Under the pieces are notes generated by a model, which worked only from the letters and a program-made list of their open reading frames with translations, was not told the DNA's origin and did not search any database. Source: Nemertoderma westbladi (Eukaryota > Xenacoelomorpha > Nemertodermatida > Nemertodermatidae). From it: a stretch of DNA of 64,000 bases. The position numbers were made by a program, and so were the translations under genes. Of the stretch, positions 1-18,249 are shown in pieces. The stretch lies in NCBI GenBank assembly GCA_032718475.1, contig JAUCBJ010000368.1:1-64000 (forward strand), given 5' to 3'. Each line of letters starts with the position of its first letter. Position 1 is the first letter of the stretch.

Positions 1-123
1 TTAACACAGGGGCTCGTGTTAGTTAACAGTAGGGCTCGTGTTAGTTAACACAAAACACAAAGGCTTGTGTTAGTTAACACAAAACACAAAGGCTTGTTTT
101 AGTTAACACAGGGGGTCGTGCTA
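1..123. repeat. Short direct repeats at window edge
   Basis: About four imperfect copies of a roughly 30-bp unit built on gttagttaacaca and ggctcgtgttag. A related stretch (aacacagtggctcgtgctag) recurs at about 995-1014 just after a 12-base C run. The array probably continues to the left of the window. Confidence 0.7.
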
Positions 124-1261
124 GTGTGCTCTTGGGTGTTTCTGGACCCTAAAATTCTAAAATTGGGTGGAAATTGTTTTTTGTACTACTGAACTTCTTC
201 TGGGTTGTTTAAGAATAGCCAAACAAAATATTTTTAAAATTGGCCCCAAACTGGTTCTGCAATGCCTAAAAGTGCCTTTTTGCGCCAAAGGCTATTACTC
301 CAACACATTAGTTGGAATTTGTCAAAATTTAGCTTATAAGTTCAGAAGACCCTTTGCATCCAATTCTTCTGAACATTTTTAACTGAAAATGGTATGGGGC
401 CAGCATTTAGACCAAAAAGGCATTTTTGATGAAAAAAGGGCTCAGGAGGGCATTTCCAGCCAAATTTGTCCAGAAGAACTAAAGACAAGGGTATTCTGAA
501 CAAGTGTACCAAATTTCAATTCATTTCAGTTAAAATTAGCGAAGAATAGCCTGTTTCATGAAAAAACGTCGTTCTGAGATATGGGTGATTAAAGTTTATC
601 GAACAATTCAAACCTTCCCGCTATTTTAGATAATACCATTTTTCTTTGTCCAACAATAACTTTGTCAAAAATCGTTTTGATTCTTGCTAAACGTACATCC
701 TTCATAAAACCTTATAACCTTAATAAAACAACATTTTAGCAATTTTATTCATATCTGCTACCACGAGAGCCGTTTTTTTATTATGAAAAGGTCCTTATTC
801 AATTGTAAAATATCGTGCTGCTCGAAGGCTTGTCAAAATCAGACTAGCTCTTACGTTTTCGCTATTAACTTGAGTTTGGGAAAAGATATGAGAAAACTGC
901 TTGCAGATTTGAAATCTCCATTAAATTCGGCACATGATAGGATAAAAAAGGTTTTGACAATTTCCAAAATGGATGGTGATACCCCCCCCCCCCTCAACAC
1001 AGTGGCTCGTGCTAGGAACTTTTTTCATATACCTTCCCGGGCTCCATTTATTAGTTCTTTCGCTGTTTACTGGGCTATATTTAATTAACAGTGTTTAGCG
1101 GACTTTAGTGGGAATATTCAACGGCTTATTTATTTTGGGTGAAAATATTGACGTGATTTTTTACAGTTGATAATATTCCTCGTTATCTCACCTATCTTCC
1201 ATTAATCTCTCACACAGACCTCGCAAGATGAAAAAGGCATCTCAGGACGAGTGTTAAATAA
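124..1261. other. Non-coding, no gene seen
   Basis: AT-rich sequence with no frame resembling a known protein. The only marked structure is a 12-base C run at 982-993 followed by a motif shared with the repeats at the window start. Confidence 0.5.
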
Positions 1262-1700
1262 AGCCTATATAATTTACCGTCCAATAATGTGAGCGGATTC
1301 AATTCCGCCTCACCAACCCCCATAAAGTTGGGAAACGGCGCCTTTAAGCAATATTGGGGAATACGAAATTGATTGCCAATCAACCTCGTATCACCCCCAA
1401 TAAACGGGGACGACAAACCCCAAAGGGCCGTATACAATAGAGGTCAGAGGTTAAACCTCCGGGAGAGGGAAAGTAACAGCAGCGGGGGGGGGGGGGGGGG
1501 GGGGGGGAACACTCCCACAGAGTAAAAGGCGTGAAGTGGGAAATTAGCCAATAAGGGACAAGGAAGGTATCCGCTAGATGAAGGCCACAGTACCGTAAGG
1601 GTGATTAGATTAGATATATTATGCTGTATACCATACCGGTCAGTTAGTTTACTCAGTCACTCAGTGCACACCGGTGACATCTTTGCACCGTCATCGTCAC
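1262..1700 (+). mobile_element. LTR-like leader, copy A
   Basis: This stretch is related along its length to 62279-62640. Shared blocks in the same order include ataaagtt, aagcaatattggg, caataga.ggtcag, a gaggtt/aacctcc-type stem, gccaata, gaaggccac and ctcagtgca. In copy B the leader precedes a gag-like ORF; here no ORF follows. A run of 24 G (1484-1507) is present here but absent from copy B at the same place. It could be a solo LTR or a truncated 5' end. The assignment is by internal comparison only. Confidence 0.5.
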
Positions 1701-3044
1701 CCAATACTATCTTTGTCACGTTACCGGTACATATCTTATCAATCTATTATTGCTGCCTAACTGTAACTTACTGTGTCATATATATATCCCATTATCTGAA
1801 TACCAAGGAACATCAATCAATTCTTACCGTTTCACTACAACGGCCTCGGCCTCGGCACCCAAGGGTAAACACGGTGACGCGTAGCAAATCAAATCCGGTC
1901 GGGATCCCTCGATCCCGTCACAAATAAAATAATGGTAATATTCGTCATGTTTCTTTAACGAGTATATGTTAATACCAGGATAAATAATATAATAATAAGA
2001 AGCATTATTAATAACTTTAATATCAAATACTGATTCACAGTAACTACTTAAATATACTGTAATATACCTACAGTACAGGATCTGAATTTGAATATATCAT
2101 GTTAAATCTAAAATATCTATAAATGCACCGGTACTGCAATTTTAGGTACGGTGGTTTATTTATACCGTCAAGCGGTAGTTTGTTTTTGCGGTCTTTCGTA
2201 ATTTTCATTGCTTTGAATTAAAATTAACACCTTGGAATGGCCATAGGATTACCAAATGGCTATCTAGCTTACAGTTATTTCCATAGAGCTTATTAATTCT
2301 GAGATATTAATTCTACCGAAATTGATTAACACGTCCCACCCTGCCGGACTACTTTGATACATTGGTATCCTTATGGAGAATTTTGTATTTTACTCCCTAC
2401 AGTTTACTCACTCACTACTCAGGGGTGAGTGACTCTGATAAATAGTTTTGAATTCTCCATAAAAAATATACATTTCAGTATACTGCAATCGAAGAAACAG
2501 CTAATAGGTTTTAAGGAAATTTATCGCAAATCATTGACCAATTATAACAAAAATTGAAAATATTTTCGCATTTTATTTACAAATAAAATTTGTGACTATT
2601 TGAGTGAAAAGGGATCTGTTCTAGTATGATAGATTTTTAGGTAGTATGAGATACATAATTTTCTGGGCTTTCTGAATAATAATGTCGGTTGAAAAGTTAT
2701 GAGGAATTCAATATAGCACATTCGGCTACAGGCAACTCGTGACGAAAAAACGCCACGAAAATTTCAAACTTTTTCCTATCTTAATATTTTTTGGGCTGAA
2801 ATTCATAGGTTTTACCAAATAGGGTCTAGCGGACGAACTTGAAAATAAATATCTATACGACGTACCTTGCATCATCTATGGCAAATTAAAGGTGTTCAAA
2901 AAATAGGTATTTTTTTAAAAAGAGCTACGGTAAATCATAACGTACAATTTCACATATATCACATTTTGGCATGTAAACTGCTGAAATGACTTCAGAAATT
3001 ACAGGTTTCCAAATGAGTATATACAAATTACAAATTATTAATTT
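1701..3044. other. Non-coding, no gene seen
   Basis: AT-rich sequence without a recognisable reading frame, RNA gene or repeat array. Confidence 0.5.
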
Positions 3045-3282
3045 AAGACAACAAAACTCATTCATTGGTCTCCATTTTTAAGACAACAAAACTCATTCAT
3101 TGGTCTCCATTTTTAAGACAACAAAACTCATTCATTGGTCTCCATTTTTAAGACAACAAAACTCATTCATTGGTCTCCATTTTAAGACAACAAAACTCAT
3201 TCATTGATCTCCATTTTTAAGACAACAAAACTCATTCATTGGTCTCCATTTTAAGACAACAAAACTCATTCATTGGTCTATC
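3045..3282. repeat. 35-bp tandem repeat, 7 copies
   Basis: Seven nearly identical direct copies of a 34-35 bp unit starting aagacaacaaaactcattca, at 3045, 3080, 3115, 3150, 3184, 3219 and 3253. Variation is limited to one T in the T run and a few substitutions, so the expansion is recent. Confidence 0.95.
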
Positions 3283-3710
3283 TCCATTATCAAAGTCACC
3301 CCACTTTCTTGACGGTACTCAAGGCACACCTCATGTGAAGTCTTCTATACAGTACATTGTATAAGATATTGTGAATAATTTAAAATAGTTTTCCGAATGA
3401 AGAGAGACACATGCATAGGCCTATGTTAATTATTTAATTTAATGTAATAGTGCGGGATTTTAATCAATCAATTCTATACTAACTCGCTCAAAATATAGTG
3501 TATTATAAAGTTTAGTTACAGAAAAGGATATCGAAATCTGCACTTTCTTCTATCACGTACTCTCAAAGGTTTGGAATTCAACTATTCTGGGACTGTATTG
3601 TTTTTTTTTTGAGAACAAAAAAATAATTATTAATACTTAAATTGTTTCTATTTCGCTCGAATATACCCCAAAACCGTTCATTGTATATGTAAACCTCCCT
3701 CACTGCGCAT

Positions 3711-3898
3711 ACCTGTCCGTAAACCTAACTGTAATTCTATCCGCAAACCTGTGCGCAAACCTGACCTTAAATAAACCTGTCCATTAACCTGTCCATAAAC
3801 CTGACCATTAACCTGTCCATAAACCTGTCCATAAACCTGACCATAAACCTGTCCATAAACCTGACCATTAACCTGTCCATAAATCTGTCCGCAAACCC
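3711..3898. repeat. 12-bp tandem repeat (cctgtccataaa)
   Basis: Degenerate array of a 12-bp unit, cctgtccataaa / cctgaccattaa. It is regular from about 3777 to 3898 and more decayed to the left. Confidence 0.9.
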
Positions 3899-4717
3899 CT
3901 GTGTGTGTGTTTTACGTTTACACCCCCTAATAATAGTACTGTACCTATATATTTAGGGTGTCAGTAGTTAATCATCCAGGTGCCAGTGAAGTCCAACACT
4001 TTTCAGGCCAGCAAGCCAAGAACACAGGGGTGTTGTTATGGCGCATCCCAGGACTGACAGACACTAGCTATCACTCATCATCCACCTGCATTGTTTGTTT
4101 TCCAACGGTGGTGATAGCGGTAGTCGCACTCTTTATAAATCACTTTTAAGTGAAGTGAATTCCTACCTGTCTGCATGTGTGCTGTGCAGTTTTATTGCTC
4201 TCTAAAATCACATATGGATAATTCTTCATAGGATAGGAATCAATTACATTCACACATCCGCGTATGTATAATGCACATAAGCCCTACGGATACGGCAAAG
4301 GCATACGGAAACGGATACGGCGATAAGTTACAGTACCCTGTATAACCAATTAGTCACGTAATGATTTGGTGCAACCCTAACAAATTCAATATCAACTATT
4401 GGAATTTTGGCTGCCATAAAAATATATCTCTTAACCTTTCAGTATTCTATTTTAACTATTTCAGACTTTTTTTAAAGCGTTTAGCTAACAATTCATATGA
4501 TATAGTGTAAATTATAAAAAATGTTTGAATATTGATTGCGAAATTTACAAACCTTACTGCTGTACAAGTTTCACGCAAAAATTGCAACTTTTGGAAAAAT
4601 TTCGAATAACAAATTACCGCCCCAGCGCGAAAGTTTTGTAAACTCCGCACACTTTATAGATAAGCTAGTGATTAAGACTATGTGGGATATAATACTGCAA
4701 TGATCATAATTCGCGAA
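3899..4717. other. Region 3' of the smoothelin-like gene
   Basis: No gene is seen. This is downstream of the minus-strand smoothelin-like gene and should hold its 3' UTR. A minus-strand AATAAA hexamer lies at about 4192-4197, roughly 520 bases past the stop. Whether it is used cannot be told here. Confidence 0.4.
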
Positions 4718-10502
<5,785 letters not shown>

Positions 10503-11831
10503 AGTGAGATAGTCTTCCTTCCACCAGCCGTCAAAGCTCGTCGAATACAAATTAAATTAATTTAGTGTAAATAAATTATCAATGAAAACGAATAATCCTA
10601 ATAATATAATGCTCTGCTTCATAATACTGTAATATACTGATATGGGCCTATCGGAGTTCTAATGTTCGCTTTCAGTGGAAAATGCATTGAAATTTATTTC
10701 TAAGTTTTATTAGATTACACTGGACAAGTATGAAATAACTTGAGACTAATATAGGAAGGTATACTGCATGTTACGGATACGGATATACCTGGCAATTTTA
10801 CAAACTATTAAGGGAAAATAGTCTGTAGTATCAAAGTCTATTGTTAATGCCATGTCATTCTAAACAATAAACATGAAACAAAATAAAGTAGCGCATAATT
10901 CATAATAATTATATAGAGAAAATAACCCAACCAGTGGTCAATTCACAATGACGTCCACAAATAATGGGGACAAAGGGTTAATCCAATATTGTTATCAGCA
11001 AATCAGTCTATTAAAATAGATACTGAGATAGGTGTCACTCATTAAAAATATCATTAAAGCGATTTCAACAACTCCTTGTACTGTACCAACTCCCACTGCA
11101 AAACGCTACCAATATAAAATTATTAATAATTGTAACTCACTCTGTAGTAGTGTAGTAGGGTAGGCTAGGCATTAAATACAAATATGGCATCCAATTTGTC
11201 CAGCAATACATTACAGGATTATTCTTCAACCCATCAAGACCAATAATGCTGCTCCCTGGACGGACAAGGTTACCCTATTGGTCACACAATGATATGTGTT
11301 ATAATCCTGCCCAACTACAGGAAATTCTTCTTATTCTCCTTTTCCCAGATTCCTTGGGAAGCTTCAGACTACGCCTCACACCATAAATAATACTCCTGGT
11401 ATGGTGTCAATATAATTTCGTAGTCAATAACTCTAGTCCGTAAAAACACGGTTGTGTCTGGGAAGTCGGTAAGTCTCCCCCTCCCCCCAGTGAACCAAAG
11501 AAAGGGGTGAAAATCAGAGAGGGGCGCGAAAAATTGGAGAAGGGAAAATAGGGCGAGAAAATATAATAAAGGGGGAATGAGGAGAGGGATATAGTGAAAA
11601 AGTAAATCCAAATTACAAATAACGATTCAACACATTTCCAATTTATTTAATTATGATTTTGCTACTAGAAACGAGAATGACAGTTGTTGTCACTTACACT
11701 ACACGTGCAGTAAATGAAAAGTTACGAGAGACAGAACAATGTAAAACTATAGTTTAGGTTGTACAATGAAAACACAATTTTCTGAAATATCATAATATAT
11801 TATAATATTTACTTATAATGTTAGGCCCTGC
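10503..11831. other. Non-coding 5' flank of smoothelin-like gene
   Basis: No further exon, promoter motif or repeat array was recognised. It should contain the 5' UTR and promoter of the smoothelin-like gene, but nothing marks them. Confidence 0.4.
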
Positions 11832-12602
11832 AGCGGCGAGCCTCTTGGCATACGGTTCATATAGGGGAAATGGGGCATGTCCGTTTGTCTGGTGAATGTT
11901 TGAACGCGAATTTCTCGGCATCGCTGGTTCGGAATTGAAACAAACTTAGAAGGTAAGTAAAAGTAGTAGAGGAAAAAATTTAGAAAATTTGCAAAGTTTG
12001 GTGAAAAATCATGCAGTCTGACCTCAGCTACGACAGATTATGTGGTTATTAGAAAATGTGAAATTTCTAAATTTGAAATTTTGGTTGCTTGTAGAGAATC
12101 ATGAAGTCTATCTATTAGGAAATTTAAAAGTTGAGACATTAAATTGGAGATCGGCTAGAGACTCCGAAGTAATGACATTAATAATTAATCATAATTATTT
12201 TTTAAGTCATTAGATATGGTGAAAGCCAACAACAATTAGTTTCCATTGATTGCAGGCATGGCCCCTCCATTCTTTTTTCAGTCATTCTCTTTCACCCTCA
12301 TCTTACCCACCCACCTTGGCAGCACTAGCTCAGCTATTAGTCTGGGTGTGGTGGTGTACATCTCACCAAAAAAATTTCTTGTGATTCAAATTTAAGCTAT
12401 GTCTATTGTATTTGGTTTGATGGAGCATAATAATAAATAAATTCAAAATTCATTCAAATTCATAGGCCTACCGGTACGGTACTGCTGTACTGTGCAGATA
12501 TGGTAAGTACGAAATAATTGCAGAATAACAAATTTGACACCACCTAGAGGCATATTATATTATTGTATATCGAATGAATACATTTATAGCATGGAATATG
12601 GG
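11832..12602 (+). mobile_element. MITE family 2, copy A (right end lost)
   Basis: Similar over most of its length to 26327-26948, from ggcatacggttcatatag through gcagtctgac and gtagagaatcatgaagtcta to aatgaatacatttatagcat. Several insertions distinguish it. The left terminal sequence is present; the right terminal inverted copy is missing, and family 1 sequence begins instead. No coding capacity. Confidence 0.75.
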
Positions 12603-13058
12603 GTGCGAGCCACGAAGTTAGCAGAGCCTTTGTGAACTGACTCTATCTATCTATTAGTGGGGTAGGTCAATTATGGCAAATAGTTAATTCAATAATTGTA
12701 CTGTATATCACCATCGTCGCTACGATTTTGACTTACTTATAACTTCCTCAGATTTAAAGCTGTCGAGTCGAAAATTAGTAGGCATCAATAAGACCATAAG
12801 TTGAGTGAATTTTTAGGGACTTTCAGACACCATCAAGTCAACAGTCTCTCACTAGAGTGCTACATGTACATATAATATCCTCATATTTCTTTGCTTTACA
12901 CCGTTCTTCTAGCTGGAACTTGGCATATTTGTAATAGACCATTAACTGTGTCATTCAAAGGAGGCTCATAACTGTATACTGTATACTCATACCAATGTAC
13001 ATAACTGATTTACCTCATAAGTGAGCCTCGTGCTGCGCGAAGGCCCCACGAACTTGTT
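12603..13058 (+). mobile_element. MITE family 1, copy A
   Basis: Matches the reverse complement of 50981-51453: agatttaaagctgtcga, caacagtctc, gctacatgt and tttctttgctttacac in the same order. The edges gcgagccacgaagttagc and gtgctgcgcgaaggcccc resemble the ends of the other MITE families in the window. No coding capacity. Confidence 0.75.
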
Positions 13059-14042
13059 GTAATTTTCTAGTCTAGTATATCTAGTATTAAATTGTGATTC
13101 TACGAAATTTTACTTAAGCAAATTTTAGTTTGAGGAACAGGGAAATTTTTGGGATGGGTGTTGAATATTGTTGGGTGTAGTTTGTAGGATGTGGGAATGA
13201 ATTTTTTTTGGGGTAGGGGGTCGAAACTGGGTGGTGGGGGGGGGGGGGGGGGTGGTTGGGGGACTAAAATATGAGATATTGTTACAGTCCCCCAACGAAA
13301 ATGACTCCCGTACGCCTATGGTGTCACTGAAATCTCGTTTGCAGTAAAATATATTCATTAAGTTGTATATCATACCGTTTGAAGAGGTTATTTTTAATTT
13401 TTTGTTGTTTTCTTAACTGTGTTACTGTGTATGTGTGAGTGAAGTATGTATAATGCTGATTTTAACACACAAATGTTTGCTTTTCAATAATGATATGGTG
13501 ATATAATGATATGGATATGGTTGAATTAATATAACTTGTAAACATTATCGGTGCCGGTGCATGTGCTAATATGCCTACTGTTGAATATCATATATTAACA
13601 AAAATACCTAATAAAAAGATAAACCTTAGCCGCTAACTGATCTTTCAACCTCAATCATAATAACCAATCGATATGCCTTCATTTTTAGTTATACTAAATA
13701 CCGTTGTGTAAAGTAATTAATAAACAATTTTCTTTGCTCTCTACGCTCGGCTCCATTATTACATAAAATTAGTTTGTAAATGTTAATAACAAAATGCCCT
13801 TTCGTACTGCACAATTTCGCGCAATTTTTTCAAATACATAGAAACATTATTTTTTCATATGGCAAAATTCGAAAAATCGTAGCAGAATACACGCTGACAT
13901 GCTTTATTTAAATACATACAGATTTCGTTGAAAAATTATTGCTTATATAAAAAACAAACTATTCTCTAAACATAAACCATGAATTTATATTAAAAAAAAA
14001 TGGAACGGTTGGGTGCATTCTTCGCCCGCAAGTCAATCTTCT
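13059..14042. other. Non-coding, G17 run
   Basis: AT-rich sequence with a G-rich tract (G17 at 13236-13252). The text around 13310 (gtacgcctatgg) resembles a hAT-type end, but no partner end was found. Confidence 0.4.
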
Positions 14043-14181
14043 CCCGCAAGCAACGTTCGCCCCCAATAAGATTTGTGTTAGTAACCATTTTAGTTACAAA
14101 TTAAGGGAAAGGAGCAGTTTAGAGAGACGGCTTTTCTAACCAAAACAATAATAGTTTTAATGGGCGAAGGTTGCTCGCGGG
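14043..14181. repeat. 20-bp inverted repeat
   Basis: cccgcaagcaacgttcgccc (14043-14062) and its near reverse complement at 14162-14181, with two mismatches. Part of the loop (about 14098-14150, tttctaaccaaaacaat) is also found at 8405-8465. Confidence 0.8.
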
Positions 14182-14205
14182 CGAAAGTTGCTGCGTACCA
14201 AATGA

Positions 14206-14582
14206 ACTTGTATGTATAGGCGGGGTGGGGAAAACCTTAACGAACCTGCCTGTATGTATAGGCCGGTGAGTATTTTGTCAAAACCTTAACGAACCTGCCT
14301 GCATGTATAGGCCGGTGAGTATTTTGTCAAAACATTAACGAACCTGCCTGTATGTATAGGCCGGGTGAGTATTTTGTCAAAACCTTAACGAACCTGCCTG
14401 TATGTATAGGCCGGTGAGTATTTTGTCAAAACATTAACGAACCTGCCTGTCATGCATAGGCCGGTGGTCAGTATTTTGTCAAAACCTTAACGAACCTGCC
14501 TGTATGTATAGGCCGGGTGAGTATTTTGTCAAAAACCTTAACGAACCTGCCTGTATCTATAGGCCGGGGTGAGTATTTTGCC
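14206..14582. repeat. 49-52 bp tandem repeat, about 7.5 copies
   Basis: Direct copies of a unit running aacgaacctgcctgtatgta / taggccggtgagtattttgt / caaaacctt. Small indels and a g/gg variation occur after taggcc. Confidence 0.95.
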
Positions 14583-15302
14583 AATACTTTTTTATATCTA
14601 TGTATCCATCTGTCATAAATCAGCAGTTATTCGCACAGATTCGAGACTTCGCATAGTTATAAAGGTCGTCAGTCTGCGTTTAGGAAAAATATTTTATGAC
14701 AAAACAGGAAAAGCGCAACGAGGCGTAATATAGTTTCCATAATTTCCAAGATATTGATTAAAATGTAATGGCTATGCCTCAACGGATGGAAAGGTGCATC
14801 AATACGAAAATTACCTCACTGATTTGAAGATTAGCCCACATTCGCATCGCAATGACTTAGTGGGTGTAGACACCTACAAAACAACAGTTATAACCATTAT
14901 TGCTTATCCAGATATCAAACAAAAATGTAGCACGGGTTACATATGATGAGTGAGACAATAAAAAATAGGCATTTCACTAATAAGTAATATTTCAAATGAT
15001 CTCATGTATTAAAACTGGGCCGAACTGTTATGGGATCTAGCCTTAAATTATAAAACTATACCGGTCGCATTCCTCTATGGGTGTAACTGTCCTGCTTAAA
15101 TTAGTAGTGTGTAATTAATCATTGTAGTCGTGGGGGTTCATGGTTAGTATACACTACCCTTTCATTGTAGCTTAAAGAAGGCCAAGTATTGAAGGGTTGA
15201 GCACAGTGGCAGGAGATGGTATGACAGATGGGAGGTCATGAGGAGGTAAATTGCGGACATACAAGGAATCATATCAGATACTATTTCCAGGTCTATCTTT
15301 TA
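14583..15302. other. Non-coding, no gene seen
   Basis: No reading frame, repeat array or RNA gene recognised. Confidence 0.5.
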
Positions 15303-15425
15303 CCTGAGCCGCTAGCTGAATGGTTAGAGCGTCAGACTTCCAACTCGGAGGTCACCACCTCGATCCCACCTGGAGGTCATTGGCGACTTTTCAAAGCTGT
15401 TCCCAACGAAAGTCATAATAATATA
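15303..15425 (+). mobile_element. tRNA-derived SINE
   Basis: tagctgaatggttagagc (15313-15330) matches a Pol III A box and tRNA D arm. tcgatccca (15359-15367), after ggtcaccacc, fits a decayed B box about 35 bases downstream. The would-be anticodon stem-loop (tcaga cttccaac tcgga) has an 8-nt loop and a mismatch, and the acceptor and T stems do not pair well, so this is not a working tRNA gene. The following cattggcgacttttcaaag looks like SINE body. An A-box/B-box head of this kind is usual for animal SINEs. Confidence 0.65.
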
Positions 15426-16217
15426 TAAATTTACCTATTTACCATGCCAACATTTACATATTGTTCGATATCTTAAGAACCAATCGTTCTGCTGTTGTTT
15501 TGAATGCAGGTGTCAACACCCAGTAAGTCGATCATTTCGATTCAAATGATCCAATTCTCACATCAATTATTTTAAGTGATAATTTCATGGAAATTACAAA
15601 AATAGCACCATTGATGCACCTTCCTTCAGTTGAATAAGAATTTGATAGGATCATCAATATAATATTTTGATAAATACCTTTGTTAGAGTTCGATAAGATT
15701 ATCAAAATAAGATATTTGATAAATACCGGTACCTTGAAAACCAGTGATTCTACTGTTTTAAAGGTGTATAACACGTTGTGGGGTCTTCGAGCAGCACGTG
15801 TTCAAATGTTCAATGACTGAGCAGCGACTAATTAACACATTTATGAGAGATTCATTGACCAGCTACCGACAGATCAATATTGTTACATATATTTTAGTTT
15901 AATGTTTGATTCAATTAAAGGCACAAATTAAAAAGGCTACAAATATATAGGGGTGAATAATTAAATTAGTCACCCATTAGGCCTAAAAGGTAGCCAAATA
16001 TATAAGTTGCAATCTATATAAATTTTTAAATTCAGTAGTGTGCGTGTGTTGTGTATTGATTCCGGAGATTTCATGTTGAAATAGCGTTCATTAATTTAAT
16101 TTCTATTTAATTATTCAGGCATGCTAATACCCACATTAAATTAGTTCGTGTGTGTTAAGTGTGTAAGATTTTATTGTTTCGTCACGAAACCATTTGGGCA
16201 CAGAAACTGACGGATTC
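15426..16217. other. Non-coding, no gene seen
   Basis: Nothing protein-like. At about 15778-15806 the text gtggggtcttcgagcagcac resembles the terminal sequence of the MITE families, without a partner end. Confidence 0.4.
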
Positions 16218-16280
16218 TTCGCGAATTTCGCAAACGTCGCGAATTTCGCAAACGTCGCGAATTTCGCAAACTTCGGGAAT
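16218..16280. repeat. 18-bp tandem repeat, 3 copies
   Basis: Unit cgcgaatttcgcaaacgt repeated three times, the last copy changed to cttcgg. Each unit is internally palindromic (cgcgaatttcgc). Confidence 0.9.
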
Positions 16281-16680
16281 TTTTTCTACAATTTTGACTG
16301 CTTAAGCAAAAGAGTCCCGAATGAGTTTTTTAACCTTTATTTTTTTGTAATTTTGAGTGCTTTTTTATATTAGTGAATGTTCTAGAACCTTAGTAGATTT
16401 TTTATTGTATATAGCTAGTATTTTTTACTAGCTAGTAATTTTTGGAAATTATTTTGGTCATTAATATATTCTTCAACAGTTTAACCTGAAATATCATGGA
16501 CTTTCACATTTTTTATAATTTCAAAAAATACTAGCTAGCAAAAAAACACTAGCTATCATAAAAAACATATATACTAATGTTGTAGAACTTTCACCAATAC
16601 CAAAAAAATTAAAAAACTCTAAAAAAGGATTGGTGAAAAATGGCTGGGGTGTCGACAGGGCGAAGTAGGGACCGTCTTGC
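16281..16680. other. Non-coding, very AT-rich
   Basis: Repeated ctagcta words, as in ttttttactagctagtaat, hint at a decayed foldback sequence (about 16405-16560). No gene seen. Confidence 0.4.
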
Positions 16681-16752
16681 TTAACCCCTTAGAGCCTATG
16701 ACGTCCACTGCACGTCACAATGGACAGCACGAAGACGTGCAGTGGACGTCAT
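16681..16752. mobile_element. piggyBac-like terminus with 19-bp hairpin
   Basis: ttaaccccttagagcc matches the TTAA target plus CCC-type end seen in piggyBac elements. It is followed by an inverted repeat with arms 16698-16716 and 16734-16752 (gacgtccactgcacgtc and its exact complement, extended two bases) and a 17-nt spacer. The opposite terminus was not found, so this may be a solo end or a decayed MITE. Confidence 0.5.
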
Positions 16753-16928
16753 GCTGGAATACATGTTTTATTGGAAGGCTCTTGGAGAAGGTATACTGGT
16801 GGATAGTATTAATGACATTTATTGCTCTTCGTGGCAAAAAATCCATTCTGTACTGTAGATAGGCTGTATTGTAGACTGTATTATTAGTGTTAGGTATATG
16901 GCGTAATGCCAACCACAGTACAGTAGTA

Positions 16929-17482
16929 CAGACTGACAGTAAGACCGACAGACAGACAGACTAGATTTATGTAAACGTGTAAACTGACATCAAAAATGAA
17001 ATCAGCAACCAGTTAAAACCCCCATAGCGAGAATGTTGGTTAGTTAGTATACTTTCGTAAGTTTTCACAGGCTGACTGACAGAAAGACCGACAGCCAGAA
17101 AGACTAGATTTTTTTAAACGTGAAAACTGACATCTGAAATAAAATTAGCACCCATTAAAACCCCCATAACGAGAATGTTAGTTAGTTTGTATTCTTTTTT
17201 AAGTTTTGACAGACTGACTGACTGACAGAAAGACCGACAAACAGACAGACTAGATTTATGTAAACCTGAAAACTGACATCAGAAATGAAATCAGCACCCC
17301 TTAAAACCCCCATAGCGAGAATGTTAGTTAATTTGAATTCTCATTTATGTTTTGACAGACTGACTGACAGAAAGACCGACAGACAGACAGACTAAATTTA
17401 TGTAAACGTGAAAACTGACATCAGAAATGTAATCAACACTCTTTAAAACCCCCATAGCGAGAATGTTAGCGACAAGTTTTAA
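16929..17482. repeat. About 140-bp tandem repeat, 4 copies
   Basis: Four direct copies starting near 16929, 17072, 17215 and 17356. Each holds gacagaaagaccgacagaca, aaactgacatc, and aaaacccccatagcgagaat followed by gttagtta. Divergence between copies is moderate. Confidence 0.93.
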
Positions 17483-17993
17483 TGATTAACCATATTTCGT
17501 AAGATATATTTTAAAACATTTATTTATTAATAATGCAATAACTGAATAACCAGATAACGGAAAGACAAACCGAATTGAAACTTTTAATTACTAATAATAA
17601 TTGTGGTGAGAGGTGATGGAAATCAAGAATATATGTTATGTTATGGAGCACGCGTTGGTAGGCACAGGCAAATGAATTGATGTCTGTTGAGATGTATTGA
17701 AGGAGCACTATTCCTTCTACTGGACTACTATGTCCTTGTGTACTAGCCTAGGCACTGGCTTGGTCAAAGACTTTAGCTTGCAATGTTACTAATGTAAAAC
17801 TTCAAGAAATATTATTGGGCACGGCTGCCCTTGCCATGCCTTAGGCTCTATGGGGGAGAATGGAATCAGCGTATGAATTTACAAAGTTAATTATGTTTAA
17901 ATCAATTAAAAATACATTTATTAACGCAAATCACTTGAAAAAATAAAAAACTATAATGGAATGGGGTACATGGATTCCAGATATCTAATTTCT
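17483..17993. other. Non-coding, no gene seen
   Basis: AT-rich sequence without recognisable features. Confidence 0.5.
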
Positions 17994-18249
17994 GTGCAAA
18001 ATAACTTTAATCGTATGGTGCTAAACAATTAATTTCCATGGAGAGACCGTTCAAAATGACTCAACCATACAATTTAGCTGAAGATATTAACTTCGATTAT
18101 GGCTTCCGACATTTATGGCTTCCGACACACACACTGACACACACACACACCACACACGCACACACACACACACACAGACTTTTGAAAAACGGCCATAGTA
18201 TAATTATATCAGTTCGCTGATGGCTCGCCATACGTGTCTCGCCCCACAT
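17994..18249. mobile_element. MITE family 3, copy A
   Basis: Nearly identical to 23481-23708 on both sides of a CA microsatellite (18125-18176 here). Shared text includes aattaatttccatggagaga, ctcaaccatacaatttagct and atcagttcgctgatggctcg. The right edge, cgtgtctcgccccac, is the reverse complement of the left end of MITE family 2. The left end is not clear. No coding capacity. Confidence 0.8.

Noticed and set aside
3958-4149. 63-codon plus-strand ORF with a hydrophobic end
   Set aside because: No family resemblance, no supporting context, and a length expected by chance.
15311-15370. Functional tRNA gene
   Set aside because: The anticodon loop has 8 bases, a stem has a mismatch, and the acceptor and T stems do not pair. 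A SINE head fits better.
18038-18220. 60-codon ORF with His/Thr repeats
   Set aside because: It lies in MITE family 3, and the His/Thr stretch is a CA microsatellite.
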